From NCBI RefSeq assembly GCF_014191725.1, contig NZ_JACHWZ010000024.1, positions 1 to 64,000 of the forward strand: DNA of 64,000 nt, given 5' to 3'. Within the stretch, counting starts at the first letter, position 1, and each line of letters opens with the position of its first letter. Made by a program: the position numbers and the translations under genes. Shown here in pieces: positions 1-8,875 of the stretch. The notes below the pieces were generated by a model that was given only the letters and a program-made list of their open reading frames with translations, was not told the origin of the DNA and made no database searches. The stretch comes from Microbulbifer rhizosphaerae (GTDB lineage: Bacteria; Pseudomonadota; Gammaproteobacteria; Pseudomonadales; Cellvibrionaceae).

Positions 1-37
1 TTGCCTCCCGGCGAGGGCGGGGTAAGCCGCCCGCGGC

Positions 38-54
38 TAGGGGCGGAGCCCCTA
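38..54. repeat. Short GC-rich perfect stem-loop at window edge
   Basis: TAGGGGC-GGA-GCCCCTA is a perfect 7-bp inverted repeat with a 3-nt loop, inside about 60 bp of GC-rich sequence that contrasts with the AT-rich gene following it. It could be a terminator-like or mobile-element end; the left side is cut by the window so it cannot be assigned. Confidence 0.35.
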
Positions 55-135
55 TTGAGCGGGATTTAGACCCACAGATTCCGCTGAGGACCCTATTTTG
101 AAGGTCTGAACTTCGATAAATATTGGTCAGTTCCA

Positions 136-648
136 ATGGGAGTACTACCTTTGGGCCTTCTGTCATTTATAGTATTTCTTGTAAGCTCAATTATTGTATC
201 TGTACAAGTTGTGCGCAGAAAGCAATCTCGATACAACATGGTTTTTGTCGGCGTATTCTTTCTGTTTGCAGCATTGCTATATCAATTGCCATTTCCTGCC
301 TATGTAGACGGTATGAAAAAACGAATAATAACGGAAGTCACGAGAGAGGAGTTGTTTAGCTTCGCGAAAGAAGCCAGATCTAAAGATCTTGAATGGATCA
401 ATTACGAGGAGCACAGCGCTGTCGTAGAGGAACTTCGTGAAAAGCATGCTAAAGCCCTTTCATTAAGTAGTATTCCTCCCAGAATTGAAGAGGGAGAAAA
501 CTACATATCGGTATTTTATGGCAGCGCTTTGGTGAAACATTGGGGCTACATTGTCGGTGAAATAGATGAATTTCCAATTGCACACGTACCAAAAAATATG
601 CAAAGAAAAGTATACAAGGGTGTTTGGGTTTATCATGATATCTGGTGA
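136..648 (+). CDS. Small membrane-anchored protein of unknown function
   Basis: A 170-residue protein with two hydrophobic segments near the N-terminus (about residues 5-27 and 36-55), then a soluble tail of about 110 residues containing a charged helix (ELREKHAKALSL). I do not recognise the family. The tail probably lies on one side of the inner membrane. The gene is visibly more AT-rich than the GC-rich DNA around it and stands alone between a GC-rich stem-loop and a decayed group II intron, as a mobile-cassette gene would. The start is the first ATG of the frame with the hydrophobic N-terminus; an ATG 13 bp earlier in another frame gives a meaningless peptide. Confidence 0.6.
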   Translation: MGVLPLGLLSFIVFLVSSIIVSVQVVRRKQSRYNMVFVGVFFLFAALLYQLPFPAYVDGMKKRIITEVTREELFSFAKEARSKDLEWINYEEHSAVVEELREKHAKALSLSSIPPRIEEGENYISVFYGSALVKHWGYIVGEIDEFPIAHVPKNMQRKVYKGVWVYHDIW

Positions 649-651
649 AAC

Positions 652-725
652 GTATAATCGGGTAGCCGAAGGTGTTTAGCCTCCGGCCCCCACATCACCC
701 AGCGTGCGGGTCCGCACTGGGCGAT
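652..725 (-). other. Probable 3' end (domain V/VI-like) of a group II intron
   Basis: Directly downstream of the maturase fragment, the minus strand reads GCCCAGTGCGG, ACCC, GCACGCTGGGTG, a hairpin, then a second hairpin built from GCCGGAGG and CCTTCGGC, ending CTACCCGATT. The position and the two consecutive hairpins fit the terminal domains of bacterial group II introns that encode this type of maturase. The assignment rests on layout and remembered consensus, not on a covariance search. Confidence 0.45.
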
Positions 726-1241
726 TCATTTACCATAGTGAATCTCCACCCACCGGGTCCTCAATGAAAGCAGCCCTTGCGCTGCAAGGTATGCGTCATT
801 CAATCCTCGGTGAATTCCTTCTGTCCGAGCGCTGTACCAGTACCCCTTGCTGGTCATACCACAGCTAATCGCTAGCTTCAGTGGTACACCCAGGTGGAGC
901 AGGTTGCGTATTTTGGTTCGCGGTTTGCGCCACTGCTTCCAGTAGCACATGTGAATACGCCGCCTGATCCAATGGTCGAGGTCGACACACTGTTGGTACT
1001 GATTGGCGATGCCGAAGTAGTTGATCCATCCGCGCAGATAGATCGATAGCTCCCGTATCTTGGTCTCCATGGATACACCCCAACTGCGTCCTGTCAGTCG
1101 CCGGACTTCATGCTTGAACTTAGCCAGCGCTTTGGGGTGCCAGCGCAGGTATTTCCCCCAGAAGGTAAAGCCAAGGAACTTGCACTGGCTTACTGGACAA
1201 ACCCGACTCTTTTGATCGTTCACCTGTAACTTGGGCTTCGC
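726..1241 (-). pseudogene. ltrA: Group II intron reverse transcriptase/maturase, C-terminal fragment
   Basis: Only the last 170 or so residues of a group II intron-encoded protein remain. Visible are the end of the RT thumb (KLQVNDQKSRVC, FLGFTFWGKYLRWHP) and maturase domain X with the hallmark LRGWINYFGIA, followed by a basic C-terminus (RRRIHMCYWKQWRKPRTK). A full maturase has about 400-450 residues; the palm with the YADD catalytic motif is missing. Reading upstream in frame gives an immediate TAG and unrelated sequence at about 1241, so the gene is truncated at its 5' end, not merely mis-started. It cannot support retromobility. It lies opposite to its neighbours in cassette-like DNA. Confidence 0.85.
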
Positions 1242-1691
1242 TATCTTGTGCTAGCTCGCCCCCGGACTCTGCCTTCTATGGTGTTTCTATCCGTCAGCTC
1301 GCAGTTTTTCGTCCGGCTTCCTCCAGACCGCCCCTCGCGGGTTAGCCCTTGCCATTCGCTAATAGTTCACGTTCAATACCGACCATGGATCGTACAAAAC
1401 GGTGGTCCTCCTACAGGGGACTTTCATCCCATCAGTTATTGCCCATGCCGGGCGTACACAAGTGCAAGCAAAAGAACTAATTAAAGCCTGCCGGCTTTAA
1501 TTAGCTTCTGTTACGGGCGTTCAGGCTGTAGAAAAACTCGAGAACTTCTTGAAGTGGCAAATTTTTCTTGCGAAAGTGCTCTGAAATGCTTTTCGCCACA
1601 CAAAACAGGTCCAGAATTCACGTAGGAGCGCGATTTTCTGGGTAAAATATAACCCAACTTCTATATACTTCCTCATTTTCAAAAGGACGGT
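1242..1691. other. Non-coding mosaic between intron fragment and acetyltransferase fragment
   Basis: About 450 bp with no credible gene. It contains the perfect stem-loop described separately (1477-1509) and sequence resembling material commonly found next to decayed group II introns. Small ORFs here have no recognisable domains. Confidence 0.4.
1477..1509. repeat. Perfect 12-bp inverted repeat; terminator or attC-like stem
   Basis: CTAATTAAAGCC, loop TGCC, GGCTTTAATTAG form a perfect 12-bp stem (1477-1488 and 1493-1504). The stem can extend by AGAA/TTCT if C1505 is bulged. An extra-helical base in a long imperfect stem is typical of integron attC sites, but the flanking 7-bp core sites do not match well, so a bidirectional terminator is equally possible. 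Confidence 0.5.
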
Positions 1692-1898
1692 TTGGGTCGA
1701 AGTACGTTGACTCACCTTAAAGGCAGGCATCTAGATCTATGGCTTAGATGTTGGCATAAAAATGAGCGAGCACTTCAGTTCTACTACGCTAATGGCTTCC
1801 AAAAGACCGGTGAAGCTGTTTTCGTCCTTGCTGGCGAAAGCCACAAGAATGAGGTGCTATCACTTATCACATTACAAACGCAGGCAGCCCGGCGCTGA
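1692..1898 (+). pseudogene. GNAT-family N-acetyltransferase, C-terminal fragment
   Basis: The frame encodes the last third of a GNAT acetyltransferase: LDLWLRCWHKNERALQFYYANGF matches the conserved strand-helix that follows the acetyl-CoA loop (N-x-x-A-x-x-F-Y-x-x-x-G-F). The N-terminal 90 or so residues with the V/I-x-x-x-x-R-G-x-G/A CoA-binding loop are absent and only a weak TTG start exists. The segment is therefore a remnant, not a functional enzyme. It probably arrived as a mobile cassette and was cut by the rearrangement that also truncated the nearby intron. Confidence 0.7.
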
Positions 1899-2647
1899 AA
1901 AACGCGCGTCTGCTGCGAGCGTTAGTTGCTTAACGCCTCCTGGCACCTAACAGCACGACCTGCTGAACCGAAACTACTCTTCCACTGCGGCATTCATCAA
2001 ACGCACCATTGAGAAGGCCTGACGAACGATACCTGTACTTCCGATTGAACCGATTCGTCAACGCATGACTACATTGAAAACACCCTTCCACTCACGCGCG
2101 CCACTTTCGCCACCGATGCCGGTGTTGTCGAACTTGATATGCACCCGACCACCGACGGCTGTTTTTCGGTAAGCAATACTGGGCACTAAGCGCCAAGCGC
2201 AGAAATGGATACCAGGATGATCGTTATGGCCCCGAGTTGACTGTGCACAAAAAATCAGAAGATCGGAGGGGGTTATCTCCCGGTTGGCGCTTATGTCATT
2301 AATTTCCACATGAATGGCACAAGAAACCTAATCTGCAATTGGTGTGAATCGAGATACTGCATAGCATGATGAGTTTTTCATGTGCTGCCTTGCTCAAAGC
2401 TTGCCGGATTTTAATGATTTACGCGCATTATCGAAATTTTTCCAAGTTCTAGAACTCGTGCGTAGTTTGGAAATCTTGTCTGGGCTGATTACGGTATGGT
2501 CATATTATATTATATTATATATTATCTGTCTTTCTTAGTGAAATCTAGTTTCTTTGTACGGTTGTACTAAATAAAAACATTCACCAACGGGTTCTGTCCG
2601 CTTCGGGCGTGTGTTGTCTAACCCCTGACAAAAGAGAGAAGCATATT
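1899..2647. other. 750-bp gene-free stretch upstream of the secreted esterase
   Basis: No ORF here has a recognisable domain. Visible features are a GCGTTAG/CTTAACGC pair near 1918, a perfect 12-bp palindrome AGTTCTAGAACT at 2445-2456, and an ATATT-rich run at about 2503-2527 that may be the upstream region of the esterase promoter. The palindrome could be an operator, but nothing links it to a regulator. Confidence 0.4.
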
Positions 2648-4408
2648 ATGATTAGAAATATAATCTGGCGGCTGGGGTCGCTGATAGTTTTACTTTCATG
2701 TGCTCAACTAAGTTGGGCCATTGATGATGGGATCTATACCATCGCCTCCAAACACAGTGAAAAGTTGGTAGAGGTGGGTTCCGCCGATACCGCCGATGGG
2801 GCAAACGTTAGTCAATGGTCTGCAAATGGAGGCGCCACCCAGCAGTGGAAAATTTCTAATGTAGGGGGCGATGACTATTCCGTCGTTAACGTGAATAGTG
2901 GGAAGGCCATGGAGGTGTACGACTTCAGCACCGCAGATGGTGGCAATGTGACCCAGTGGGAATACTGGGGGGGTGAATCACAAACGTGGACTATAACTGA
3001 TCAGGGCGATGGCTATTTTAGTTTTATCAATAAACACAGTGGCAAAAGTCTCGACCTGTTGGATTGGGATACCTCTGATGGCGCAAACATTACGCAGTGG
3101 GAATGGTGGGGTGGCGACACCCAGCTGTGGGCACTTGATCTTGTTGGGGGCAACAACCCCAACCCAACAAGTGTGACGTTTGAAGAGGAAGGTGGCTTTT
3201 GTGACGTGGATGGTAGCGTCGACACAAATCACTCCGGCTTCAACGGTAACGGTTTTGCTAACACTGACAACAACACCGGTACGGGGATCACCTGGAAAGT
3301 CGAGATTGGTCAGGCCGGCAGCTACATTTTGCAATGGCGCTATGCTAATGGTGGTGCGAATGGACGTGCTGCTGATGTGCTTATTGATGGTGAGCTTCAA
3401 TACACCGGACTAACTCAGGCCACCACAGGTGAATGGACAGCCTGGAGTAACAGCGAAACGGTCGAATTGTGGCTGGACCAAGGCAGCCACACAATTCGTC
3501 TGCAGGCTACCACTGCTGAGGGACTGGGCAATATCGATAGCTTGACCGTAACTGGCAGCGCCGTCAGCGTCGGTGATTGTTCCGGCTCCGGCGGTGTGAA
3601 GAACCCCCCGGAAAAGAGCGCGGGTTGCGGCAACCCCCTATCGCTTACGAACGGTAGGAACACCATTATTAGCAGTGGTATAGAGCGCGAATACTTTGTC
3701 ACCCTTCCCTCTAATTACGATCCTAATGAACCTTACCGCTTGTTTTACGTTTCGCACGGTTTAGGTGGGGTTGGCGAACATGTCTATAATACTGACTTCT
3801 TAAACTGGTTTGGCTTAAGGACCCAGGCGCTCAGGGATAATGTCCCGGCGATTTGGATCGCGCCGACAGCCATCGATCGGTGGGATCAACGCGATCATCC
3901 TTTATTTGATGACATCACTAATTTTATAAAAAATAGCCTGTGTGTCGATACCACGCGGGTATTCGTCTCGGGCATGAGCTTCGGGGGAATGATCTCTTAT
4001 TCACTGTCCACCAATCACCAGGACGTAATCCGCGCAGGTTTCGGGATGTCTCCCGCGAACTTCAATATTTGGTTGCCCAACCCAAAACGCACTGAACCCA
4101 TCGCCTGGATGCAGACAACCGGCATGGCCGACTCCATTACTCCTTGGGATGCCGGCGGCGAACGCGGTGCGAAGTACATCGCTTTGGAGAAAGCGCGCGA
4201 TAACGGATGTAACGTGCCAAACGACATTGAAACCTGGGTTCCAGGAAGTCCCTCCCAGCATTTATGCGTTAATATGGAAGGCTGTGATGAGGGTTATCCC
4301 GTGAAAGTCTGCACCTTCGACGGAGGTCACATTCACGACCATCGGGAGCCCGGCGCGGCTGAATCCTGGATTCCCGCAGAGGCTTGGGATTTCTTTATGC
4401 AGTTCTGA
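2648..4408 (+). CDS. Secreted multidomain esterase: ricin-type lectin + CBM + CE1/PHB-depolymerase-like domain
   Basis: The 586-residue protein starts with a signal peptide (about residues 1-24, ending LSWA). A ricin B/CBM13 lectin repeat domain (about 25-165) has three QxW-type motifs (QQWKI, QTWTI, QLWAL). A CBM6/35-like beta-sandwich (about 176-303) follows, then an alpha/beta hydrolase esterase of the LpqC/feruloyl-acetylxylan esterase group (about 325-586). Its nucleophile elbow GMSFGG puts Ser444 in the GxSxG position, and His in GGHIHDH is a likely triad member. I infer release of ester-linked substituents from plant or algal polysaccharide outside the cell. The ATG at 2648 has a GAGAG ribosome site and begins the signal peptide; an in-frame ATG 39 bp earlier would add a useless leader. 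Confidence 0.88.
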   Translation: MIRNIIWRLGSLIVLLSCAQLSWAIDDGIYTIASKHSEKLVEVGSADTADGANVSQWSANGGATQQWKISNVGGDDYSVVNVNSGKAMEVYDFSTADGGNVTQWEYWGGESQTWTITDQGDGYFSFINKHSGKSLDLLDWDTSDGANITQWEWWGGDTQLWALDLVGGNNPNPTSVTFEEEGGFCDVDGSVDTNHSGFNGNGFANTDNNTGTGITWKVEIGQAGSYILQWRYANGGANGRAADVLIDGELQYTGLTQATTGEWTAWSNSETVELWLDQGSHTIRLQATTAEGLGNIDSLTVTGSAVSVGDCSGSGGVKNPPEKSAGCGNPLSLTNGRNTIISSGIEREYFVTLPSNYDPNEPYRLFYVSHGLGGVGEHVYNTDFLNWFGLRTQALRDNVPAIWIAPTAIDRWDQRDHPLFDDITNFIKNSLCVDTTRVFVSGMSFGGMISYSLSTNHQDVIRAGFGMSPANFNIWLPNPKRTEPIAWMQTTGMADSITPWDAGGERGAKYIALEKARDNGCNVPNDIETWVPGSPSQHLCVNMEGCDEGYPVKVCTFDGGHIHDHREPGAAESWIPAEAWDFFMQF

Positions 4409-4452
4409 CCAAGCGAATAGGATCGACCTGTGAGGTTGATCGCTTTGACTAT

Positions 4453-4488
4453 TGAAATAGCCCTGGCCATTTGGTCGGGGCTATTTCA
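4453..4488 (+). terminator. Stem-loop terminator after the esterase
   Basis: TGAAATAGCCC and GGGCTATTTCA form an 11-bp perfect stem (4453-4463, 4478-4488) 45 bp after the esterase stop. No strong T-run follows, so termination may be modest. Confidence 0.65.
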
Positions 4489-4797
4489 AATGTGAAATAT
4501 GAATAGCTGAGAATGAAATTTGTCCGCGAGCCGGCGGCATCATAATATGGCCCTAAAGTAGGCGGAGCGAAGAGCGGGCATCCAGTGGCCGTCTAACTTG
4601 CTAAGTTGTGCGGGTTGCCATAGTTTACCCGGTGGTTTGATGGCTGCTGTGAACTCCAACCATTTGTTCTAGGGGACAGGCCACTCAGCTACGCTCACAT
4701 TTTCGCATAAAATGAGCATGAAGTGTGCCTACCTCTAAACTCATCGCCATGCGCCTAGCGGTTTCGTTATTGGCAAACAAAGGATAAAAAATAGCTT
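4489..4797. other. Gene-free spacer with cassette-junction-like sequence
   Basis: Around 310 bp with no gene. A GTCTAACTTGCTAAGTTG segment near 4590 and GCGCCTAGCGG near 4750 resemble the core-site style of integron cassette junctions, but no complete attC fold was established. Confidence 0.3.
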
Positions 4798-5037
4798 ATG
4801 GCCGTTTCAGAATATTTCGCCTGGGCTGGATCCGCTGTACTATTTGGAGTCATAATTTTTTACCAAATATTTGGCAGGGCAGATTCCAGGTACAAATATG
4901 GAAAAATATTTGGCCTGCCGAGCGTTACATTTGGAAACGGCTCAACGGTAATTCCTCGAAAGGTACTTATTTATACATTTGGCTTGGCAACAATATCTTT
5001 TATTGTTGCTATAGTTTTGTACGCTTATGGGTACTAG
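4798..5037 (+). CDS. Small two-helix membrane protein
   Basis: A 79-residue protein made of two hydrophobic helices (about residues 8-25 and 56-77) joined by a polar loop with basic residues (RADSRYKYGK). No family is recognised. It is AT-richer than the chromosomal genes to the right, like the gene at 136-648, and probably belongs to the same mobile-cassette mosaic. The ATG follows AAGGATAAAAAATAGCTT, which contains a plausible ribosome site. Confidence 0.5.
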   Translation: MAVSEYFAWAGSAVLFGVIIFYQIFGRADSRYKYGKIFGLPSVTFGNGSTVIPRKVLIYTFGLATISFIVAIVLYAYGY

Positions 5038-5155
5038 CAGAGTGCCGGTCACACGTAACAGATGGCTGTTGTCACCCTTCCAAGGTCGGGATGGCCTTTC
5101 CGCTGCTCCCCAGATCCAAGTCCACCCAAAAGCCGGACGTTATTTGTTACGAAAA

Positions 5156-5323
5156 GTGATCAAATTACCAATTTTTACGATAGTTACTTTTTTGGTTTTT
5201 GGGTGTTCCCACTCCAGTAGCAAGGTAACTACATTTAATCAGATAAGGGCGGATCCGCCCCTCCCTACCACCGTACGCGCGAGACCACATAGGAGCGTTT
5301 GTCGATGTAAGCCAACTCAATAA
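5156..5323 (+). CDS. Possible truncated lipoprotein (signal peptide only)
   Basis: From a GTG, the frame gives a convincing lipoprotein leader: a basic start, a hydrophobic core (LPIFTIVTFLVF) and a lipobox ending in G-C, then serine-rich sequence. The rest (about 35 residues) has no domain and looks like run-on sequence. This is either a very small lipoprotein or the 5' remnant of one. It ends 10 bp before the next gene. Confidence 0.3.
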   Translation: MIKLPIFTIVTFLVFGCSHSSSKVTTFNQIRADPPLPTTVRARPHRSVCRCKPTQ

Positions 5324-5333
5324 CGGAGAGAGA

Positions 5334-6494
5334 ATGAGCTCAGTGAGCGAACGCTATCAGGTTATCATCGTAGGTGCCGGCCCGGTGGGGCTCAGTCTGG
5401 CCCTGATGCTGGCCCTGAAAGACTACAGGGTACTGGTACTGGAAAAGGAGGCGGGCACGGCGGAGCATTCCCGCGCACCGGCCATCTGGCCCAGAACTCA
5501 GGAAATCCTGGCAGATCTGGGCGTGATGGATCGGTTCACAGAGATGGGTATCCTGAAGCCCTCTCTGGAGATCTATGACGTGGACCGCGATACTTGCCTG
5601 TTTCGGGCGCCCCTGGAGACCCTGTCGGATCAAACCCGTTTTCCCTGGTTGCTGATAATTCCCCAGGCCCGCACCGAGTCGCTATTGCTGGAGGCGTTGG
5701 AACAACACCCCGCCGCCAACATCCGTTTTTCGTCCGAGGTCACCGAACTCAGTCAGCGGGACGGATGCGTTGATGTGCATTTTACTGCCCCGGCGGGCGA
5801 GTCGGTGGTATCAGGGGACATACTGGTCGGTTGTGACGGGGCCCACAGTTTTGTGCGCCACGCCATAGGGGCACACCAGGAGGGCTTGACCTATGCCATG
5901 CAGGCGGCGCTGGCGGACGTTCGAATCAGTGACAGTATAGCTTTACATTCTCCCCGCCTGACCACAACGCCGGGAATCGCTGTCGGCATTCGAATCGAGG
6001 AGGATACCTGGCGACTGATCCTGCCATTTGCCAAAGGTGACTCGATCCCGCTGGAGCGGCGAGTCGAAGAGGCGGTGGAGAACCTGTTTCATCATTCGAA
6101 GTGGGAGCCAGTCTGGCGTAGCGAATTTCGGCTCCACCGTCGCATCAGCTCTGTGTTCAGTCGCGGCCGTGTTGTGTTGGCCGGCGACGCGGCTCACCTG
6201 AATAGTCCGGTGGGTGGTCAGGGTATGAACGCCGGTATTCAGGATGCGTCGCGTCTGGCGCCCGCCATTGAACAAGCGTTGCGATCCGACCCGGAGGAGA
6301 CGTTGCAGGCGTACGGCGATAGCCGGAGGGCTCAGATTGCCCAGGGTGTGAACCGTGTGACGGATATCATGACCCGTATTCTTCTGGCCAAGCAGGGCCG
6401 TTTTATACGCTTGGCACTATCCGGCGCCAACCTGGCGCTGCGTGTTCCCGGTTTGCGGAAGAAAATACTGCGACGCATGGCCATGTTGGACTGA
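5334..6494 (+). CDS. FAD-dependent aromatic-ring monooxygenase (FAD_binding_3 type)
   Basis: A 386-residue class A flavoprotein monooxygenase. The N-terminal Rossmann fold carries GAGPVG (about residues 14-19) with E in VLVLEKE for the ribose; the DG motif is CDGAHSFVRHAIG (about 167) and the GD motif LAGDAAHLNSPVGGQGMN (about 284) binds FAD. This family hydroxylates phenolic or polyketide-like substrates using NAD(P)H and oxygen. It is shorter than TfdB/PheA enzymes (500-600 residues), closer to UbiH or PHBH size, and lacks a C-terminal thioredoxin-like domain. The substrate cannot be read from sequence. A GGAGAGAG ribosome site precedes the ATG. It stands alone, with a palindromic repeat downstream. 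Confidence 0.85.
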   Translation: MSSVSERYQVIIVGAGPVGLSLALMLALKDYRVLVLEKEAGTAEHSRAPAIWPRTQEILADLGVMDRFTEMGILKPSLEIYDVDRDTCLFRAPLETLSDQTRFPWLLIIPQARTESLLLEALEQHPAANIRFSSEVTELSQRDGCVDVHFTAPAGESVVSGDILVGCDGAHSFVRHAIGAHQEGLTYAMQAALADVRISDSIALHSPRLTTTPGIAVGIRIEEDTWRLILPFAKGDSIPLERRVEEAVENLFHHSKWEPVWRSEFRLHRRISSVFSRGRVVLAGDAAHLNSPVGGQGMNAGIQDASRLAPAIEQALRSDPEETLQAYGDSRRAQIAQGVNRVTDIMTRILLAKQGRFIRLALSGANLALRVPGLRKKILRRMAMLD

Positions 6495-6576
6495 TATGTC
6501 TGTTCGAGGCTTCACGCTTAAGATAGACCTTGTCGCTGATTTAATATCTAAATACGGAACAAAAAGAGTGCGGTTA

Positions 6577-6673
6577 TCGTCATTCCGGCGAAGGCCGGAA
6601 TCCAGGGCACGGTGATTTTCTCTGGACTCCGGCCTTCGCCGGAGTGACGAATTGGACTTGTTCAGAGGCGCCC
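6577..6673. repeat. Dispersed palindromic (REP/MITE-like) element
   Basis: Arms at 6577-6605 and 6622-6650 are complementary at about 27 of 29 positions and carry the core CCGGCGAAGGCCGGA. The right flank GGACTTGTTCAGAGG recurs, inverted, in the element at 10506-10609. Related copies occur at 35367-35463 and as fragments near 11190 and 21925. Confidence 0.75.
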
Positions 6674-6758
6674 TAAGGAGTTTTTCCCCGCGCCTGTCGA
6701 TTTTTGTATGTCGTCTGACTATAAGCTCCTACTCCCTATTCAAGAAAAGGCAATTGCC

Positions 6759-7187
6759 ATGAGCCTGACCGCAGACAGAACCGAAATCGAGGCAATATTC
6801 CAGCGTCTTGCCAAGGCTCATGCGGACCGGGATGCAGGCGCCATTGTCGCGCTCTATGCTCCGAATGCGGTGATTTACGATCTCGCACCCCCGCTGGGGC
6901 ATCGCGGTATGGAACGCCACAGTGTTTCGGAGTGGCTCGCGACCTGGGATGGGCCCATCCGTATTGATATACGCGACCTCGAGCTCACCATCGATGGCGA
7001 TCTAGCGTTCGCAACGGCGCTGAATAGAATGCGCGGTCTCCAGGGTGGTGCAGAACAGGACCTTTGGTTCCGCTCCACCACCTGTTTTTGCAAAGCAGAT
7101 GGGCGATGGCGCATCATTCACGAACACACCTCGGTGCCCTTCTATATGGACGGGAGCGACCAGGCCGCCCTCGATCTTGAGCCTTAG
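6759..7187 (+). CDS. SnoaL/ketosteroid-isomerase-like (NTF2-fold) protein
   Basis: A 142-residue single-domain protein of the SnoaL_3/DUF4440 type. A helix-rich start (IEAIFQRLAKAHADRDAGAIVALYAPNA, given here as two motifs IEAIFQRL and DAGAIVALYAP) is followed by the cone-shaped beta-sheet with WFRSTTCF and GRWRIIHEHTSVPF at the end, all typical of the fold. No signal peptide, so cytoplasmic. Such proteins are isomerases, cyclases or ligand binders; the substrate is unknown. The ATG at 6759 has GAAAAGG in front and starts at the domain edge; the ATG at 6708 adds 17 residues with no domain match. Confidence 0.8.
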   Translation: MSLTADRTEIEAIFQRLAKAHADRDAGAIVALYAPNAVIYDLAPPLGHRGMERHSVSEWLATWDGPIRIDIRDLELTIDGDLAFATALNRMRGLQGGAEQDLWFRSTTCFCKADGRWRIIHEHTSVPFYMDGSDQAALDLEP

Positions 7188-7545
7188 CGAGCAGGATCGG
7201 GTACCACAAGTCATCTATATCAACCTCCCAATCGCCCGATGTGAACTGGACTGTCGGTGCCCCTTGCGCTTCGAGTGGGAGCAAAGAGCGAGTGGACGTG
7301 TTGATGAAAAAGGCACACTAACAGTGGGGTCCTGAAGCCACGGCTCCATGTACGACCGTACCATCGGCTTGGCCGGCCATATCCGGATTTGTGCTGAAAG
7401 GAAGCGGACAGATACTTCAATAGTGCGGCGATAGGCAGCTCCCTCCGATAAGCCGGGGCTGGGTTCGCCGTTTCCGTGGCGGAGCGGCCCCAAGTTCGCT
7501 AGAGTGTCCGGCAGAAAAACAACAATCTGGAAAGGAGCCCGCCCC
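7188..7545. other. Spacer holding a duplicated leader region
   Basis: No gene in 358 bp. The right half (from about 7431) is the first copy of a roughly 120-bp leader repeated at about 9675-9790; see the repeat entry. Confidence 0.5.
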
Positions 7546-7572
7546 ATGAACGATCAGATTCATCCTCCCGTT
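7431..7572 (+). repeat. Leader repeat, copy A (promoter, RBS and first codons)
   Basis: This stretch and 9675-9805 share CTCCGATAAGCC, TTCGCTAGAGTGTCCGGCAG, AAAAACAAC, GGAAAGGA and an ATGAACGA(T/C)CAG start. It covers the presumed promoter, ribosome site and first codons of the gene at 7546. It is a direct repeat, so the locus was once a tandem duplication. Confidence 0.8.
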
Positions 7573-8337
7573 AAACAAATCAATCCCTACCTGTTGCTGT
7601 TCGTCGGCATCGCCATGTGCTCGGTGCCGCTGGTGTTTATCGGCAGGTTTCCCGAGCAATTCGCCGCAGCACAGCTGCCCCTGTCCCTGTTTATGGCGCT
7701 GGGGGCGGGCCTGGTGGGCGCGGCCATTCCCGGAGCCATTCACGTGAAGCTGCCGGGGATTCAGGCCGCCGGTGCCGCCGCCATGTTTGCTCTGGTTCTG
7801 TACCTGGGTAATCCGAGTGCAGAACAGAAGCTGGTAGAGGAATATGCCGCCACGGACGGTACAGCCCCTCTCAACCAGCTCTCAGCCCAATCCGATATTC
7901 CGACAAATCCGCAGGACGACAACGAAATCGCGCGCGAACTGCCGGAAAATCCTATCGATTTGCCCAGACTGGCGGAGCGGAGCGGCACTGCAGATGCCGA
8001 TGGAGAAATCGAAGCGGTAGTAGTGCCGGTCACTGGGACGGTGGAACAGCCGAGCGGCTGGATCTATCTCGGCCACAAAACAATGTTCGGGAATTGGGGC
8101 ATCAGGTATTTCAATGGAAACGGCCTGCCACAGCAGGGGGATGTGATCACCGTGATGTCGGACAGGCCGCGCCCACTGATGGACCAGTCGCCCAAGCTGA
8201 AAGGGCTGCGCTACGACTTCGGCAACCAGATTGCCGAGGCTTCTCCCGATACAAGATTAAAAGTGGAAAAGGTCAAGGTGGTGGGACTGGGCAAGGTATG
8301 GGCGCAGGTGCAGCCCTACAGTGAGAATCGTGGCTAG
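7546..8337 (+). CDS. Membrane protein of unknown function with periplasmic/cytosolic SH3-like tail
   Basis: A 263-residue protein with two or three hydrophobic helices in the first 85 residues (LLLFVGIAMCSVPLVFIG, LFMALGAGLVGAAIPGAI, AAMFALVLYLG). An acidic linker (about 90-155) follows, then a C-terminal beta-rich domain of about 90 residues (GWIYLGHKTMFGNWG, PQQGDVITVMSD) that looks like a small SH3-like barrel. I do not recognise the family. The start at 7546 has a strong GGAAAGGAG site. A second, internally deleted copy lies at 9787. Confidence 0.65.
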   Translation: MNDQIHPPVKQINPYLLLFVGIAMCSVPLVFIGRFPEQFAAAQLPLSLFMALGAGLVGAAIPGAIHVKLPGIQAAGAAAMFALVLYLGNPSAEQKLVEEYAATDGTAPLNQLSAQSDIPTNPQDDNEIARELPENPIDLPRLAERSGTADADGEIEAVVVPVTGTVEQPSGWIYLGHKTMFGNWGIRYFNGNGLPQQGDVITVMSDRPRPLMDQSPKLKGLRYDFGNQIAEASPDTRLKVEKVKVVGLGKVWAQVQPYSENRG

Positions 8338-8443
8338 CAGCAATGCGGTGCACTTCGGGCTCAAACGCCCGACTGTCGCTTGGGCCGGGATTCAATGACA
8401 CTAATCAAACAGTTCAACCTGCATAAACAACAGAACACTCTCG

Positions 8444-8875
8444 ATGCGATCCTCCTCCATGCGACCCGCGACGGAACAGGCCTCGAACGCCTGGATCACC
8501 TTTCTCGCACATCTGTTGTTTACCCTGGCGGCCTGGACGGTCTTTATCAAATACCTGTTTCCGATCGGCTTTGCGCTGGCCAACGGGGAACCCTGGACCA
8601 GCCATATCTACTGGGATCTGTGGCCGCTGGCACATGTCTGGATGGGCTGGGCACTGCTGGCGCGCCCGCGGTATACGCGCGCACTCGCGATCGGCATGTC
8701 GGTCGTCGAGATCATCATCATCAGCACGCTATTCGCCCGCTTCCTCTCTGACCCCGAATGGTCCATCTGGCGCACCAACTGGTTTGTCAACAAGGTGTTC
8801 GTGCTGACATGCTTTGTCCTGGTTCTGATCACTGCCCTGAGCCGGCCCGAAACCCTGAAAGCGCGCCCGCTATGA
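8444..8875 (+). CDS. Four-helix integral membrane protein
   Basis: 143 residues with four predicted transmembrane helices (around 17-35, 55-73, 80-99, 116-134). It resembles the small integral membrane proteins often paired with secreted oxidoreductases, but no catalytic motif is visible. Its stop overlaps the start of the next gene (ATGA), so the two were co-transcribed and probably functionally paired. ATG codons at 8444 and 8459 are both possible and neither has a good ribosome site. Confidence 0.6.
   Translation: MRSSSMRPATEQASNAWITFLAHLLFTLAAWTVFIKYLFPIGFALANGEPWTSHIYWDLWPLAHVWMGWALLARPRYTRALAIGMSVVEIIIISTLFARFLSDPEWSIWRTNWFVNKVFVLTCFVLVLITALSRPETLKARPL

Noticed and set aside
2058..2309. 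83-codon minus-strand ORF
   Set aside because: No domain or ribosome site in a decayed non-coding stretch.
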